Shown piece by piece: positions 26,321 to 35,717 of a DNA stretch of 64,000 nt. The notes under the pieces were generated by a model, which did no database searches, had not been told where the DNA came from, and saw nothing but the letters and a program-made list of their open reading frames with translations. The DNA comes from Dictyoglomus sp. NZ13-RE01 (lineage in GTDB: Bacteria > Dictyoglomota > Dictyoglomia > Dictyoglomales > Dictyoglomaceae). The position numbers were made by a program, and so were the translations under genes. Positions within the stretch are counted from its first letter, which is position 1, and each line of letters opens with the position of its first letter. The stretch spans positions 62,001 to 126,000 of the forward strand of contig NIRF01000002.1 in NCBI GenBank assembly GCA_002878375.1. The letters are read 5' to 3'.

Positions 26321-27333
26321 TATCTCGTCCTCCTTATTAATCTTCTCATTCTCGCAGCATCTTCTCTTGAACCTTCCTCATCCCTAAATTCTCTTCCTGT
26401 ATATGCAAGATAAACATCATCTAAGGAAGGCTTTTTCATAGTAATAGATGTAATTTGTATATTTAAATCTTGTGCAATAGAAAAGATAACAGGAACCAAT
26501 CTTTCCGCCTGTGATGCTACAATAGTATATCTTCCATCTTGAGAAGAGATATTCTTCACATTCTCCAAGCTTCTTATCTTATCTAAAAAGCCTGAAATAT
26601 TTTCTGTACCGTCCGCTATTTTTAAAGAAATAAGATCTCCACCAATAGAGTCTTTCAACCTTCTCGGTGTATCAAGAGCTTTTATTTCTCCCCTATCAAT
26701 TATTGCAATTCTATCACATAAAGAATCTGCTTCTTCCATATAATGGGTAGTAAGAAATATGGTCATATTATTTTCCTTCCTTATTCTTTGAATATATTCC
26801 CATATATCTTTTCTTGTTTGAACATCAAGACCAAGAGTAGGTTCATCCAAAAAAAGTACCCTTGGTCTATGAATAAGAGCCATAGCAATATCAAGTCTTT
26901 TTCTCATTCCCCCAGAATAAGTTTCTACTTTATCCTTAGCTCGATCGTAAAGACGTAGTAGTTTTAAAAGTTCCTCAGACCTCTCCTTTACAACATCTTT
27001 TGAAAGGTGATAGAACCTGCCTTGGAGATGCATATTTTCCCATCCTGTTAGAGAATCATCCACTGTAAGGTCCTGTGCAGAATATCCAATACAATGTCTA
27101 ACCTCATTAGGATTCTCTACTATATCAAAACCACAGATTTTGGCAGAACCCCTTGTTGGTTTCAAAAGGGTAGTTAGCATCATAATAGTTGTACTTTTCC
27201 CTGCCCCATTAGGACCTAAAAATCCAAATATTTCTCCCTCTTCCACATCAAAAGATATACCCTTTACAGCATGGACATCTCCAAAAGGAGAATGATAAGT
27301 TTTTGCAAGATCTTTTACTTCAATTACTTTCAT
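26320..27333 (-). CDS. ABC exporter ATPase, daunorubicin-resistance type
   Basis: A 337-residue ATPase: Walker A FLGPNGAGKST, Q-loop YSAQDLTVDD, signature YSGGMRKRLD, Walker B VLFLDEPTLGLD and switch His in TTHYMEEAD. The C-terminal extension (about 235-337, including TMKKPSLDDVYLAYTGREF) is the extra domain of DrrA-like proteins. It shares a TAATG junction with the permease gene and overlaps the AbrB-type regulator gene by 14 bases, so the three are one operon. Confidence 0.92.
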   Translation of the reverse strand: MKVIEVKDLAKTYHSPFGDVHAVKGISFDVEEGEIFGFLGPNGAGKSTTIMMLTTLLKPTRGSAKICGFDIVENPNEVRHCIGYSAQDLTVDDSLTGWENMHLQGRFYHLSKDVVKERSEELLKLLRLYDRAKDKVETYSGGMRKRLDIAMALIHRPRVLFLDEPTLGLDVQTRKDIWEYIQRIRKENNMTIFLTTHYMEEADSLCDRIAIIDRGEIKALDTPRRLKDSIGGDLISLKIADGTENISGFLDKIRSLENVKNISSQDGRYTIVASQAERLVPVIFSIAQDLNIQITSITMKKPSLDDVYLAYTGREFRDEEGSREDAARMRRLIRRTR

Positions 27334-27574
27334 TCTTTTCCTCCTCCTTTATTTTGGATACAAACTTTTCTAATTCTTCAATATCTCGTGTCATCTCCTC
27401 AAAAAAGGTCAAGATCTCCTCTGTCTTAACAAGCATAAGACCAACTTTAGGTCCTACACACATAACCATTAGTTTATCACCAGGCTTAATGCTTAGGTCC
27501 TCTCTTGCCTCCTGAGGAATTACAATTTGTCCTCTTTCACTTACAGTTGCAATTCCATATACTTTTCTTCTCAT
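27320..27574 (-). CDS. AbrB/SpoVT-type regulator
   Basis: An 84-residue protein whose first ~50 residues are a swapped-hairpin AbrB DNA-binding domain (ATVSERGQIVIPQEAREDLSIKPGDKLMV). The rest is an acidic helix (IEELEKFVSKIKEEE) suited to oligomerisation. It starts behind a strong site (AAGGAGGA). As first gene of the exporter operon, overlapping the ATPase gene, it most likely regulates that operon. An AbrB domain can also belong to an antitoxin, but no toxin gene is adjacent. Confidence 0.88.
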   Translation of the reverse strand: MRRKVYGIATVSERGQIVIPQEAREDLSIKPGDKLMVMCVGPKVGLMLVKTEEILTFFEEMTRDIEELEKFVSKIKEEEKNESN

Positions 27575-27611
27575 TCATATCCTCCTTATCAATCATATTT
27601 TTCAAACCAGG

Positions 27612-27640
27612 ATTATATAACTTATTATTATAAAAAACAA
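27612..27640 (-). promoter_or_regulatory. Promoter of the AbrB/exporter operon
   Basis: Minus strand: -35 TTGTTT (27640-27635), 17 bases, -10 TATAAT (27617-27612), giving a start near 27605 and a leader of about 30 bases. Confidence 0.6.
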
Positions 27641-27756
27641 GACCAAAAATTTTTTGACCATATATGACCTCTGAGTCATAAAATGGAAAGTAAAGAGATA
27701 GAAATGCTGTGAATTTTAATCTTCCAAATTCATATCTAATTGACTTTTTCGAAAAT

Positions 27757-27785
27757 TTGAAATTATCTTTTAAATTTAGTATAAT
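27757..27785 (+). promoter_or_regulatory. Promoter of the NTF2/SDR/flavoprotein operon
   Basis: -35 TTGAAA (27757-27762), 17 bases, -10 TATAAT (27780-27785). A second, weaker pair (TTGACT 27740, TTATCT 27763) overlaps it. The leader before the ATG at 27831 is about 40 bases and lacks a strong ribosome site. Confidence 0.6.
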
Positions 27786-27830
27786 CAATAAATAATTTTT
27801 ATTTTTATTATAAGTACTATTTGATGAATT

Positions 27831-28274
27831 ATGGACAAATATAGAATTGAAAATTTAGATCAATTTATAGAGTTATGGACAAAAATTTACAATACAGGCG
27901 GAAAGCCTGATTGGTCTCACATTTTACCTTATTACAGCGATGATATTCATTTTAGAGATACTATTCAAGAAATAAAAGGTATTAATGAATTTCGATCATT
28001 GGTAGAACGCTTAACAAAAAGATCAAAAGAATTAGAATTTAAAATAAAGCACGCTGTTATGAATGAAAATATTATCTTTATGGAGTGGGAAATGGTGATA
28101 TCATTTAGAGGAGCTAAAAAATCCTCTGTTTACGGTGCAAGTAGACTTACCTTAGATGAGAACGGAAAAATAATTGACCAAAGAGATTATTATGATCTAT
28201 GGGGAGATATCTTTGATAATATTCCAGGAATAAATAAACTTTATAGAAAAATTATGCGTGCTTTGTTTGGGTGA
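27831..28274 (+). CDS. NTF2-like/SnoaL-like protein
   Basis: A 147-residue protein with the cone-shaped NTF2-like fold signature: an N-terminal helix (FIELWTKIYNTGGKPDWSHI), YYSDDIHFRDTIQEIKG, then beta strands ending DQRDYYDLWGDIF. Members include polyketide cyclases, ketosteroid isomerases and limonene-epoxide hydrolase; many are of unknown function. The Asp and Tyr residues near the ends of strands could form an active site. Its stop overlaps the next gene's start by four bases, linking it tightly to a short-chain dehydrogenase and two flavoproteins. Confidence 0.75.
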   Translation: MDKYRIENLDQFIELWTKIYNTGGKPDWSHILPYYSDDIHFRDTIQEIKGINEFRSLVERLTKRSKELEFKIKHAVMNENIIFMEWEMVISFRGAKKSSVYGASRLTLDENGKIIDQRDYYDLWGDIFDNIPGINKLYRKIMRALFG

Positions 28275-29227
28275 TTGTCATGGAACCATCTTTTAAAAAA
28301 TATTGGCGAGATTATAAGTGGTCAAACATTTTTGAAATGGTGAGAAATAGCTTCAAAAAACCAAAAGTTTGTAGTGATCCTTTTAAGGGTTTTGTTGTTA
28401 TCACTGGCGCAACATCTGGAATTGGTTATCAAACTGCAAGAAAATACGCATCTTTTGGTGCAAAGTTATTGACTATAAATAGAAATAAAGAGAAATCAGA
28501 ATCCCTTTGCAAAGAGCTAAAAGATGAATTTGGCGCAGAGTGTTCCTATATAATTGCTGATCTTAGTAAATTAGAAGACATAAAAAGAGTTGCAAAAGAA
28601 CTTTCTTCAATAAACTCAGATATCGATGTCCTAATCCACAACGCAGGAATTTATCTAAATAGAAGAGTCATCACAGAAGATGGAATTGAAATTACTTTTG
28701 TAGTAAATTATCTTTCAAACTTTATAATAACTTATAGTTTACTTGATAAATTTAAACTCCAAAAACATGGAAGAATAATTTTTGTATCGTCGGAAGGCTA
28801 CCGATTTGCTGCATGGGGTCTAAAATTAGACGATATAAATTGGGAAAAAAGAAAGTATACAGGTTTAGGCGCATATGGTTCAGCTAAATTGGCACAGATT
28901 CTCTCAATGATGATATTTGATGAACAGCTTAAAGGTACAGGTGTAACAATAAATGCAATGCATCCTGGTTTTGTTAGAACAGCAACAGGAAGAGATAACG
29001 ACGCCGTTTATAAATTTTTTAAGAGAAATATCCTTGATAGACTTGCAAGCTCCCCTGAAGTTTCAGCAGAGGCTCTTTACTATCTTGGGGTTTCAAAGGA
29101 AATAGAAGGAGTGAGTGGTAAATTTTTCAATTTAACAACAATAGAAGAATTAGCACCCCCTGCAAAAGACCGTGAAGTAGCAAATGACTTATGGAATTTA
29201 AGTCTTAAGTTGGGTGGATTTGTATGA
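28271..29227 (+). CDS. Short-chain dehydrogenase/reductase
   Basis: A 318-residue SDR: nucleotide-binding GATSGIG near residue 48-54, IHNAG, and the catalytic YGSAK with upstream Ser in IIFVSSEGYRF. It resembles the retinol-dehydrogenase-like branch. The first ~35 residues before the Rossmann fold are extra. The start is a GTG at 28271 inside the preceding stop; an ATG at 28280 is an alternative. It is the second gene of a four-gene operon with overlapping junctions and presumably oxidises or reduces an intermediate handled by the flavoproteins. Confidence 0.88.
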   Translation: MIVMEPSFKKYWRDYKWSNIFEMVRNSFKKPKVCSDPFKGFVVITGATSGIGYQTARKYASFGAKLLTINRNKEKSESLCKELKDEFGAECSYIIADLSKLEDIKRVAKELSSINSDIDVLIHNAGIYLNRRVITEDGIEITFVVNYLSNFIITYSLLDKFKLQKHGRIIFVSSEGYRFAAWGLKLDDINWEKRKYTGLGAYGSAKLAQILSMMIFDEQLKGTGVTINAMHPGFVRTATGRDNDAVYKFFKRNILDRLASSPEVSAEALYYLGVSKEIEGVSGKFFNLTTIEELAPPAKDREVANDLWNLSLKLGGFV

Positions 29228-30816
29228 AGTGGGATATTATAGTTGTTGGTGGTGGGGTTGCTGGACTTACCGCTTCAATAAAAGCTGCCTCTTACGGTAA
29301 GAAAGTTTTACTATTTGAGAAAAATGATAAATGTGGAGGACTCTTAAATACTTTTGAAAAAGACGGTTTTTTATTTGATGGTGGGACAAAATCACTCGAG
29401 GGTATTGTTTTAGCCCTACTAAAAGACTTTGAGTTAAAATTAGATTATACAAAAACAGTAGTTTCGTTAGGGATTGAAGATAAGCTTATTGAAATAAAAA
29501 ATGAAGATGATTTAGAATTATATAAAAACTTATTACTAACCTTTTATAAAGAAAGCTCTAAAGATGTTGAAAAAATAATAAAGTCGATTGAAGAGATTGG
29601 TAATTTGCTTAAAGCCACCAATAAGATTTTAGGTTTTAAGAAAAATCTTAATTATATTTTTACTCAATTTATTCCTGGATTTTTTTCACTTCTCTTTAAC
29701 TTAAAAGTCTTAAACAAAATGAAAAAACCAGTCGAGAGGTATATTTCTGAAGATTTGAAAATAGAAAATAGATATTTATCTAATGTTTTAATACAGCACT
29801 TCTTTAAAGGGACACCAGCATTCTTTGTTTTTGGTTACTTCTATTATTATATGGATTATATTTATCCCAAAGGGGGTACTGCAAGCCTTGCTGTTTCTTT
29901 AGAGAAGAAGGCAAGAGATTTGGGAGTCGAAATAAAAACAAATACTCCAGTTGAAAAAGTAATTCCCTATGAAAATGTTGTAGTTGATAGTCAAGGGAAT
30001 AAATATCATTTTGATACGCTAATCTGGGCAGCTGACTTAAAGAAATTGTATTTAAACTTAGATCTTAACGGTTTGGATGATAAAACTAAAGCTAAGGTTT
30101 TGCAAGAGAAAGAAAATATTTTAAACGGAAAAACAGCTGAATCTGTATTCAACATATTTATAGAAGTTGATGAACAACCAGAAGTTTTTAGCAAAATTCA
30201 CAGCCCACATGTTTTTTATACCCCCTCAAGAAAGGGAATAATGGATCTTAAGGGAAAAGAGCAGTTTATAATTAATAATTTTGAAAAATTGAGCAAGAAT
30301 GAAATATTTAAAATTTTAGACGAGTTTTGCTCTAACAACACTTATGAGATCTCTATCCCAGCCCTCAAAGACCCCGAAGCTGCACCTTCTAATAAAACTG
30401 GAATAATAGTAAGTTTCCTTTTTAATTACGAAATTACAAAAAAAGCAAAAGAATTTGGCTTTTATGAAGAATTGAAAGATCACGTTTCAAGAAAAGTTAT
30501 TGACATTCTTTCTGAAACAATTTATAAAGACGTACAGTTTAAAGATAAAATAATAAAATTCTTTTCTGCAACTCCTCTAACTATTGAGAATATAAGCGGA
30601 TCTTCATGTGGATCTATCGTTGGTTGGTCTATGGAATATCCCCTTCCTGTTAACGGAAGTTTAATCAACATGGTAGGTGCCGTAAAAACCTCAATAAACA
30701 ATATTTTTAAGGCTGGGCAGTGGACAATGTCTCCTGCAGGAATTCCCACTTCAATTATTACAGGTCAATTAGCATCAAATGAAGCATTAAAATATTTAAA
30801 AAAAGGTAAAAAATGA
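29224..30816 (+). CDS. Phytoene desaturase/retinol saturase-like flavoprotein, copy 1
   Basis: A 530-residue FAD-dependent oxidoreductase of the COG1233 type: dinucleotide motif VVGGGVAGLTAS at the N-terminus, KCGGLLNTFEKDGFLFDGG, and the C-terminal substrate/FAD element GQWTMSPAGIPTSIITG. Relatives desaturate, saturate or isomerise polyenes (carotenoids, retinol). Hydrophobic stretches around residues 145-220 could bind membrane lipid. It overlaps both neighbours by four bases. The following gene encodes a diverged tandem copy. No carotenoid synthase or prenyltransferase gene is nearby, so the substrate may not be a carotenoid. Confidence 0.85.
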   Translation: MKWDIIVVGGGVAGLTASIKAASYGKKVLLFEKNDKCGGLLNTFEKDGFLFDGGTKSLEGIVLALLKDFELKLDYTKTVVSLGIEDKLIEIKNEDDLELYKNLLLTFYKESSKDVEKIIKSIEEIGNLLKATNKILGFKKNLNYIFTQFIPGFFSLLFNLKVLNKMKKPVERYISEDLKIENRYLSNVLIQHFFKGTPAFFVFGYFYYYMDYIYPKGGTASLAVSLEKKARDLGVEIKTNTPVEKVIPYENVVVDSQGNKYHFDTLIWAADLKKLYLNLDLNGLDDKTKAKVLQEKENILNGKTAESVFNIFIEVDEQPEVFSKIHSPHVFYTPSRKGIMDLKGKEQFIINNFEKLSKNEIFKILDEFCSNNTYEISIPALKDPEAAPSNKTGIIVSFLFNYEITKKAKEFGFYEELKDHVSRKVIDILSETIYKDVQFKDKIIKFFSATPLTIENISGSSCGSIVGWSMEYPLPVNGSLINMVGAVKTSINNIFKAGQWTMSPAGIPTSIITGQLASNEALKYLKKGKK

Positions 30817-32396
30817 AATACAATGCAATTGTAGTTGGTGGTGGTATAGCAGGACTTACAGCAACAGCTTATTTAGCAAAATCAAACAAAAATGTTTTGC
30901 TTATCGAAAAGAATGAAAAGTGTGGTGGTTTAGTTAATTCCTTTGTAAAAGATGGCTTCACTTTTGATGGCGGAATTAGAGATTTAGAGAATGTTGGCAT
31001 TATAATTCCTATGATTAGAGATTTAGGAATTGAATTGAATCTCATAAAAAGTATTGTTTCTATAGGTATCGAAGACCAAGTAATTAAGATAGAAAGCAAA
31101 GATAATATAGAGGATTATAAGAATTTACTCATAAGGTTATTTCCTGACAAAACTTGCGAGATAAATAAGGCAATAAAGTTAATAAAGGAAATAACAGAAG
31201 AAATGGAAGTTTTATATAAATTTGATAACCCAATGTTTTTAAATCTTAAATCAAATTTATCTGAATCTTTTAAGCATATACCTTGGTTATTTCGTTTCTT
31301 AAAAACCCTTTACAAAATGAACTCATTAAAAATGCCTGTTGAAGGCTATCTTGAAAAAATTGTAAAGGATCAATCACTTCGAGATATGATTACCCAACAC
31401 TTTTTTAAGGCTACGCCAACCTTTTTTGCATTAGGATATTTCTACCTTTACACTGATTATTTTTACCCCGAAGGTGGAATAGGAGTACTTTCTGAAAAAA
31501 TTGAACAAAAAGCAATAGAAAATGGCGCAAATATTATTACCGAGAGAAAAGTAACGAAAGTAATCCCAAGCCAAAATTTAGTTATTGATTCTTTGGGAAA
31601 TGAATTTTATTACGACAAACTAATTTGGGCTGCAGACTTAAAAACCCTTTATAAAATAATGGATTTGTCAGGTTTAGATAAAAGAGAAAAAGAACTTATA
31701 GAACATGAAAAAACAAAAATTCTTGAAGGGCATGGCTCCGACTCTGTTTTCACTATATTTTTAGGTGTGGATTTAGATCCTACATTCTTTAAAAATATCC
31801 ATACAGGGCACTTCTTTTATACCCCAGAAAGAAAGGGTCTTACAAATTTGTATAAAGAAGATAGTATAGAAAATTTAAGAAATTCTGCCCCTTTTGACAA
31901 GAGAAAGGTTTTTGAATGGTTAGAAAAATTTTGCGAATTAACAACTTATGAAATTTTTATTCCCGCCTTAAGAGACCCAAATTTAGCACCTCCCCATAAA
32001 ACCGGTCTTATAATTGGTTTTTTGTTTGACTATAGACTCACAAAAAGGATTTATGAACAAGGCTATTATGATGAATTTAAAGACTTTATTACGAATAAAG
32101 TTATTGATGTTTTGACAAGAAGCATTTATAAAGATTTAAAGGATAAAATCCTTTTCTCTTTTTCTGCTACACCTTTAACTATTGAGGAATATGTTGGAAG
32201 TAACGAAGGTTCAATAATAGGATGGTCTTTTGAAGAACCTCAACCTGTTGAAAGTAACATGCTTTTTGTAATGAATTCTGTTAAAACTCCGATTAAAAAT
32301 GTCTTTAAGGCAGGGCAATGGGTGTATAGTCCTGCTGGGGTTCCTATGTCTATTTTAACTGGCAGATTAGCAGCAAAATTAGCCTTTGGAGCTTAA
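30813..32396 (+). CDS. Phytoene desaturase/retinol saturase-like flavoprotein, copy 2
   Basis: A 527-residue paralogue of the preceding protein, similar along its whole length: VVGGGIAGLTATAYLAKS at the start, KCGGLVNSFVKDGFTFDGG, FFKATPTFFALGYFYLYTDYF in the middle and GQWVYSPAGVPMSILTG at the end. The pair could form a heterodimer or act on successive double bonds. It is the last gene of the operon; no strong terminator follows. Conservation of both copies with different sequences argues that both are in use. Confidence 0.85.
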   Translation: MKYNAIVVGGGIAGLTATAYLAKSNKNVLLIEKNEKCGGLVNSFVKDGFTFDGGIRDLENVGIIIPMIRDLGIELNLIKSIVSIGIEDQVIKIESKDNIEDYKNLLIRLFPDKTCEINKAIKLIKEITEEMEVLYKFDNPMFLNLKSNLSESFKHIPWLFRFLKTLYKMNSLKMPVEGYLEKIVKDQSLRDMITQHFFKATPTFFALGYFYLYTDYFYPEGGIGVLSEKIEQKAIENGANIITERKVTKVIPSQNLVIDSLGNEFYYDKLIWAADLKTLYKIMDLSGLDKREKELIEHEKTKILEGHGSDSVFTIFLGVDLDPTFFKNIHTGHFFYTPERKGLTNLYKEDSIENLRNSAPFDKRKVFEWLEKFCELTTYEIFIPALRDPNLAPPHKTGLIIGFLFDYRLTKRIYEQGYYDEFKDFITNKVIDVLTRSIYKDLKDKILFSFSATPLTIEEYVGSNEGSIIGWSFEEPQPVESNMLFVMNSVKTPIKNVFKAGQWVYSPAGVPMSILTGRLAAKLAFGA

Positions 32397-32781
32397 GAAT
32401 AAAATCTTACAGAATAAACACGAAAAGAGCACATTAAAAGGATGCTTCAAGAAATTAGAGAAGGAAAGAATTTCCTTTACTTTTCTGGATGTCCCCATAG
32501 AAGACCAAACACACAGAAGTGTTTTAAGAAACAAAAATTTTAGAAAAAATAAATTTTTACAATAAAGCCAATTTTCTTTATGATAACTTGATGATAACAT
32601 GAAAAACAGAAGAAAAAGTGGATTACTTTTTTATATTAGTACACTTCGGTATCTGCATTTGCAATTAATCCTCTTTTTATAAGTCTCGAAGGGCTTGTTG
32701 ATTAAGTTAATTTCACAATTGACAAATTAATGACTATAGAGTTATCTAAAATTAGCGAGATAGGTAAGGAGGTTTTTCTTT
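32397..32781 (+). promoter_or_regulatory. Gap of 385 bases with a promoter for the MacB/FtsX-type exporter
   Basis: No gene is supported here. A short hairpin AAGGAAA/TTTCCTT (32461-32477) followed by T-rich sequence may be a weak terminator. A promoter with -35 TTGACA (32719-32724), 17 bases and a poor -10 TTATCT (32742-32747) precedes the ABC gene, whose ribosome site is AAGGAGG. Confidence 0.45.
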
Positions 32782-33480
32782 ATGTTTGTAGAGATAAAAA
32801 ACTTATGGAAAAGCTACCGTATAGGGGGTTTTAAGATTGACGCACTGAAAGATGTTTCTTTAGATTTGGAGAAAGGTAAATTTTACGTTATATTAGGACC
32901 ATCAGGATCAGGTAAAACAACTCTTCTAAATATTTTAGGAGGAATAGATAAGCCTGATGCTGGAAAAGTAATTGTAGAGGGGGAGGACATTGCATCTTAT
33001 GATTCCAAGACTCTTACCAATTATAGGAGAAAGAAATTGGGATTTGTCTTTCAATTTTACAACCTTGTAAATTCTCTTACAGTTTATGAGAATGTCCTTT
33101 CCACAAAGTATCTTTCTGAAGACGGTTTAGATCCGGAAGAGGTATTAAAAACTGTAGGTATGTGGGAACATAGAGACAAGTTTCCCTTTGAACTCTCTGG
33201 AGGAGAACAGCAAAGGGTTGCTATAGCAAGAGCTGTAGTTAAAAATCCTGCAATTATTTTATGTGACGAGCCAACAGGAGCATTAGACTTTGAGAATGCA
33301 AAAAGGGTATTAGCCTTATTAGAAGAGATTAACAAAAAATATGGTACTACTATAATCATAGCTACTCACAATACTGCAATCTCTAAAATGTCTCATAAAA
33401 TAATCAGGCTGAGAAGTGGAGAGCTTATTGAGTTTTCAGATAATCCCTCTCCTATCTCAGCAGAGGAGGTAATTTGGTAA
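32782..33480 (+). CDS. ABC transporter ATPase (MacB/LolD type)
   Basis: A 232-residue ATPase: Walker A GPSGSGKTT, Q-loop VFQFYNL, signature LSGGEQQRVAIARA, Walker B IILCDEPTGALD and THNTAISKM. This is the small stand-alone ATPase that works with FtsX-like permeases such as MacB, LolCDE or peptide exporters. The permease follows with a one-base stop/start overlap. The substrate may be a lipoprotein, peptide or antibiotic; it cannot be read here. Confidence 0.93.
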   Translation: MFVEIKNLWKSYRIGGFKIDALKDVSLDLEKGKFYVILGPSGSGKTTLLNILGGIDKPDAGKVIVEGEDIASYDSKTLTNYRRKKLGFVFQFYNLVNSLTVYENVLSTKYLSEDGLDPEEVLKTVGMWEHRDKFPFELSGGEQQRVAIARAVVKNPAIILCDEPTGALDFENAKRVLALLEEINKKYGTTIIIATHNTAISKMSHKIIRLRSGELIEFSDNPSPISAEEVIW

Positions 33481-35696
33481 TGTTAAAGAAAATTCCTTTA
33501 AGAATAATGTGGAGGGATAAAGGATACTCTTTGGGCATAATAGCTCTTGTCCTTTTTACTTCATTTTCCTATGCACTTTTTAGCATATTAATCACTAATA
33601 TTGATACAAACTACAAAATCTTTGTAGAAAGATATAATCAAGAAGATTTTCATTTTCTAACCTTCTTTCCTATAAATATTAGTGAACTTGAGAAAAAATA
33701 CAATGTCCAGATAGAAGAAAAGTTTACATGGGACTATGAATATGGAGATAAGCTTATAAGATTTTTTAGTGTCTCTGAAAAAGTAAATAAGCCACTAATA
33801 ATTGAAGGAGCCTTCCCGAGAACTGGAGAAATAGCTATAGATCCTAATTTTGCCACTGCTAATAACCTTAAAATTGGGGATGAAATGGAAATTTTAGGGA
33901 AGAGGTTTACCATCTCTGGTTTTGTGGCTTTTCCCGATTATATCTATATAACTAAGAACGAAAATGACCTCTTGCCTGATCCAGTTCATTTTGGTATTGG
34001 CTTAATGAATTTTGAAGATATGAAAAACTTTTTAACTAATCTTTCTTATAGATACTACATGGTAAAAGGAATGCCAAAAGACCTCGATGCCTTTAAAAAA
34101 GATATTTCAAGTAGATACTTATTGCTCTCTTTTCAAGAAAAACCGGGAAACTTTAGAATAATAGTCACAGAAAAGAAAATGGAAAGCGCAAGACCCATGT
34201 CCCTCATAATATCAACAATGTTACTACTCATTTCATCAATACTACTTTTTATTGTTCTAAGGAGATTAATCAATTCAATGCATGCAGAAATAGGAACTCT
34301 ATATGCCTTAGGATACAATAGAAGTGAACTTCTAAACGTGTATATTAGATTTCCTGTATATATATGGCTTTTTGGAGCTCTTCCAGGAGGTCTTTTGGGA
34401 TACTATCTTTCTGATCCCTTTATAAAATTTTATGTATCATTTATAAGTGTACCTGTAGTTGAGAAAATTTTCCCCATAAAGGATCTTCTCGTTGCTATAC
34501 TATTTCCTGCCATCTTCATGATCCCTTCTGGATATCTTGCCCTAAAAGATCTTTTGGGAAGAAGTGTTGTGGAAATAATTAAAGGTGAATCTGAAAAAAC
34601 CTTTAAGAAAAAATATAGAATGACTTTTCTTGATAGATTTTCCTTTAGACGTAGAATAATGCTGAAACAAGGTTTACTTCATCCTTCAAGGGAACTTGTT
34701 TTAATTGTAGGTGTAGCTTTTGCCACTCTCATATTTCTATATGGAATTACTGCAAAATCCGCCATGGAAAACCTTGTGTATGATACCTTTGAGAATGTTT
34801 ATAAATATAATTACATGTATCTTTTAAATTATTACAAGGATAAAAACGAATTTCCAAATGCAGAAAGATTCAATATGTTAAATTTCAAAATAGAGGGAAC
34901 AAAAGCGAAAGTTGTTATATACGGTATTGAGAAAGATTCTAAATTTATAAATTTAAGGGATAATAAAGGGCAGAAAATAGAAGTTAAAGGATTCATCATC
35001 TCACAATCTCTCGCAGACAAATTTAACTTAAAAGTAGGAGATATTCTGAATCTCATAAGTTATGTGGATGGCAAAAAATATAGTTTAAAAATTGACAAAA
35101 TAACAGATCTTTATGTAGGTAACAACGGATTTATGAATATAGAAGAATTCAATAATACATTTAGATTAGATAAGGGCTCATTTATAGGACTATATTCCAA
35201 TGAAAAGCTGAATATTCCCAAAGAGGAATTAGTCACTTATTTAAGCAAAGAAGATCTTATTAAATCTTTTAGAGATAATATGCAGAGTGTTGATCAAATG
35301 CTACAAGTTATGTACATTATCTCTTTCTTTTTAGCCTTTACCATAATTTATGTGCTTTCCTCTCTAATTATAACTGAGAATAGGAAACCTCTCGGAATAT
35401 TTAAAATTCTCGGATATTATGATAGTGAATTAAGCTCTGTGTTTTTAGGATTTAATAATTTCTCCTTTTTTATTGGTTTTCTATTAGGTATACCATTGTA
35501 TAATTTATTAATTCGATATATTCTAAATGTCGCCTTAAGAGATATGGACTTTTCTTTTAATCTAAAGCCTCAAATAACAGACTTGGTTTTTACTTTCCTA
35601 TATCTATTTATAGCTTTCATACTCTCTAAATACTTAGGAAGAAGGAAAATAAATTCAATTTCTCCAAGTATAATATTAAAAGAGCAATCAGAATAA
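33480..35696 (+). CDS. FtsX-like permease of the ABC exporter
   Basis: About 738 residues with the layout of large FtsX-family permeases: an N-terminal helix, a big extracytoplasmic domain (about 45-230), three helices near 235-360, a second extracytoplasmic domain (about 440-600), then three C-terminal helices. ATG at 33480 overlaps the upstream stop as TAATG and sits ten bases from AGGAGG; a TTG at 33474 is also in frame but too close to that site. It acts with the ATPase as a mechanotransmission or export complex. Confidence 0.88.
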   Translation: MLKKIPLRIMWRDKGYSLGIIALVLFTSFSYALFSILITNIDTNYKIFVERYNQEDFHFLTFFPINISELEKKYNVQIEEKFTWDYEYGDKLIRFFSVSEKVNKPLIIEGAFPRTGEIAIDPNFATANNLKIGDEMEILGKRFTISGFVAFPDYIYITKNENDLLPDPVHFGIGLMNFEDMKNFLTNLSYRYYMVKGMPKDLDAFKKDISSRYLLLSFQEKPGNFRIIVTEKKMESARPMSLIISTMLLLISSILLFIVLRRLINSMHAEIGTLYALGYNRSELLNVYIRFPVYIWLFGALPGGLLGYYLSDPFIKFYVSFISVPVVEKIFPIKDLLVAILFPAIFMIPSGYLALKDLLGRSVVEIIKGESEKTFKKKYRMTFLDRFSFRRRIMLKQGLLHPSRELVLIVGVAFATLIFLYGITAKSAMENLVYDTFENVYKYNYMYLLNYYKDKNEFPNAERFNMLNFKIEGTKAKVVIYGIEKDSKFINLRDNKGQKIEVKGFIISQSLADKFNLKVGDILNLISYVDGKKYSLKIDKITDLYVGNNGFMNIEEFNNTFRLDKGSFIGLYSNEKLNIPKEELVTYLSKEDLIKSFRDNMQSVDQMLQVMYIISFFLAFTIIYVLSSLIITENRKPLGIFKILGYYDSELSSVFLGFNNFSFFIGFLLGIPLYNLLIRYILNVALRDMDFSFNLKPQITDLVFTFLYLFIAFILSKYLGRRKINSISPSIILKEQSE

Positions 35697-35717
35697 TTTA
35701 TCAGGAGAACTACATAG

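Noticed and set aside
27320-27574. AbrB-type protein as the antitoxin of a toxin-antitoxin pair
   Set aside because: No toxin gene is adjacent; it overlaps an ABC exporter gene, which fits a regulator.
27537-27788. Minus-strand ORF of 83 codons upstream of and overlapping the AbrB gene
   Set aside because: No good ribosome site, no recognisable domain, and it covers the AbrB promoter.
32442-32543. Small plus-strand ORF of 33 codons with CPHRR
   Set aside because: No ribosome site and no homology recognised; contains the weak hairpin instead.
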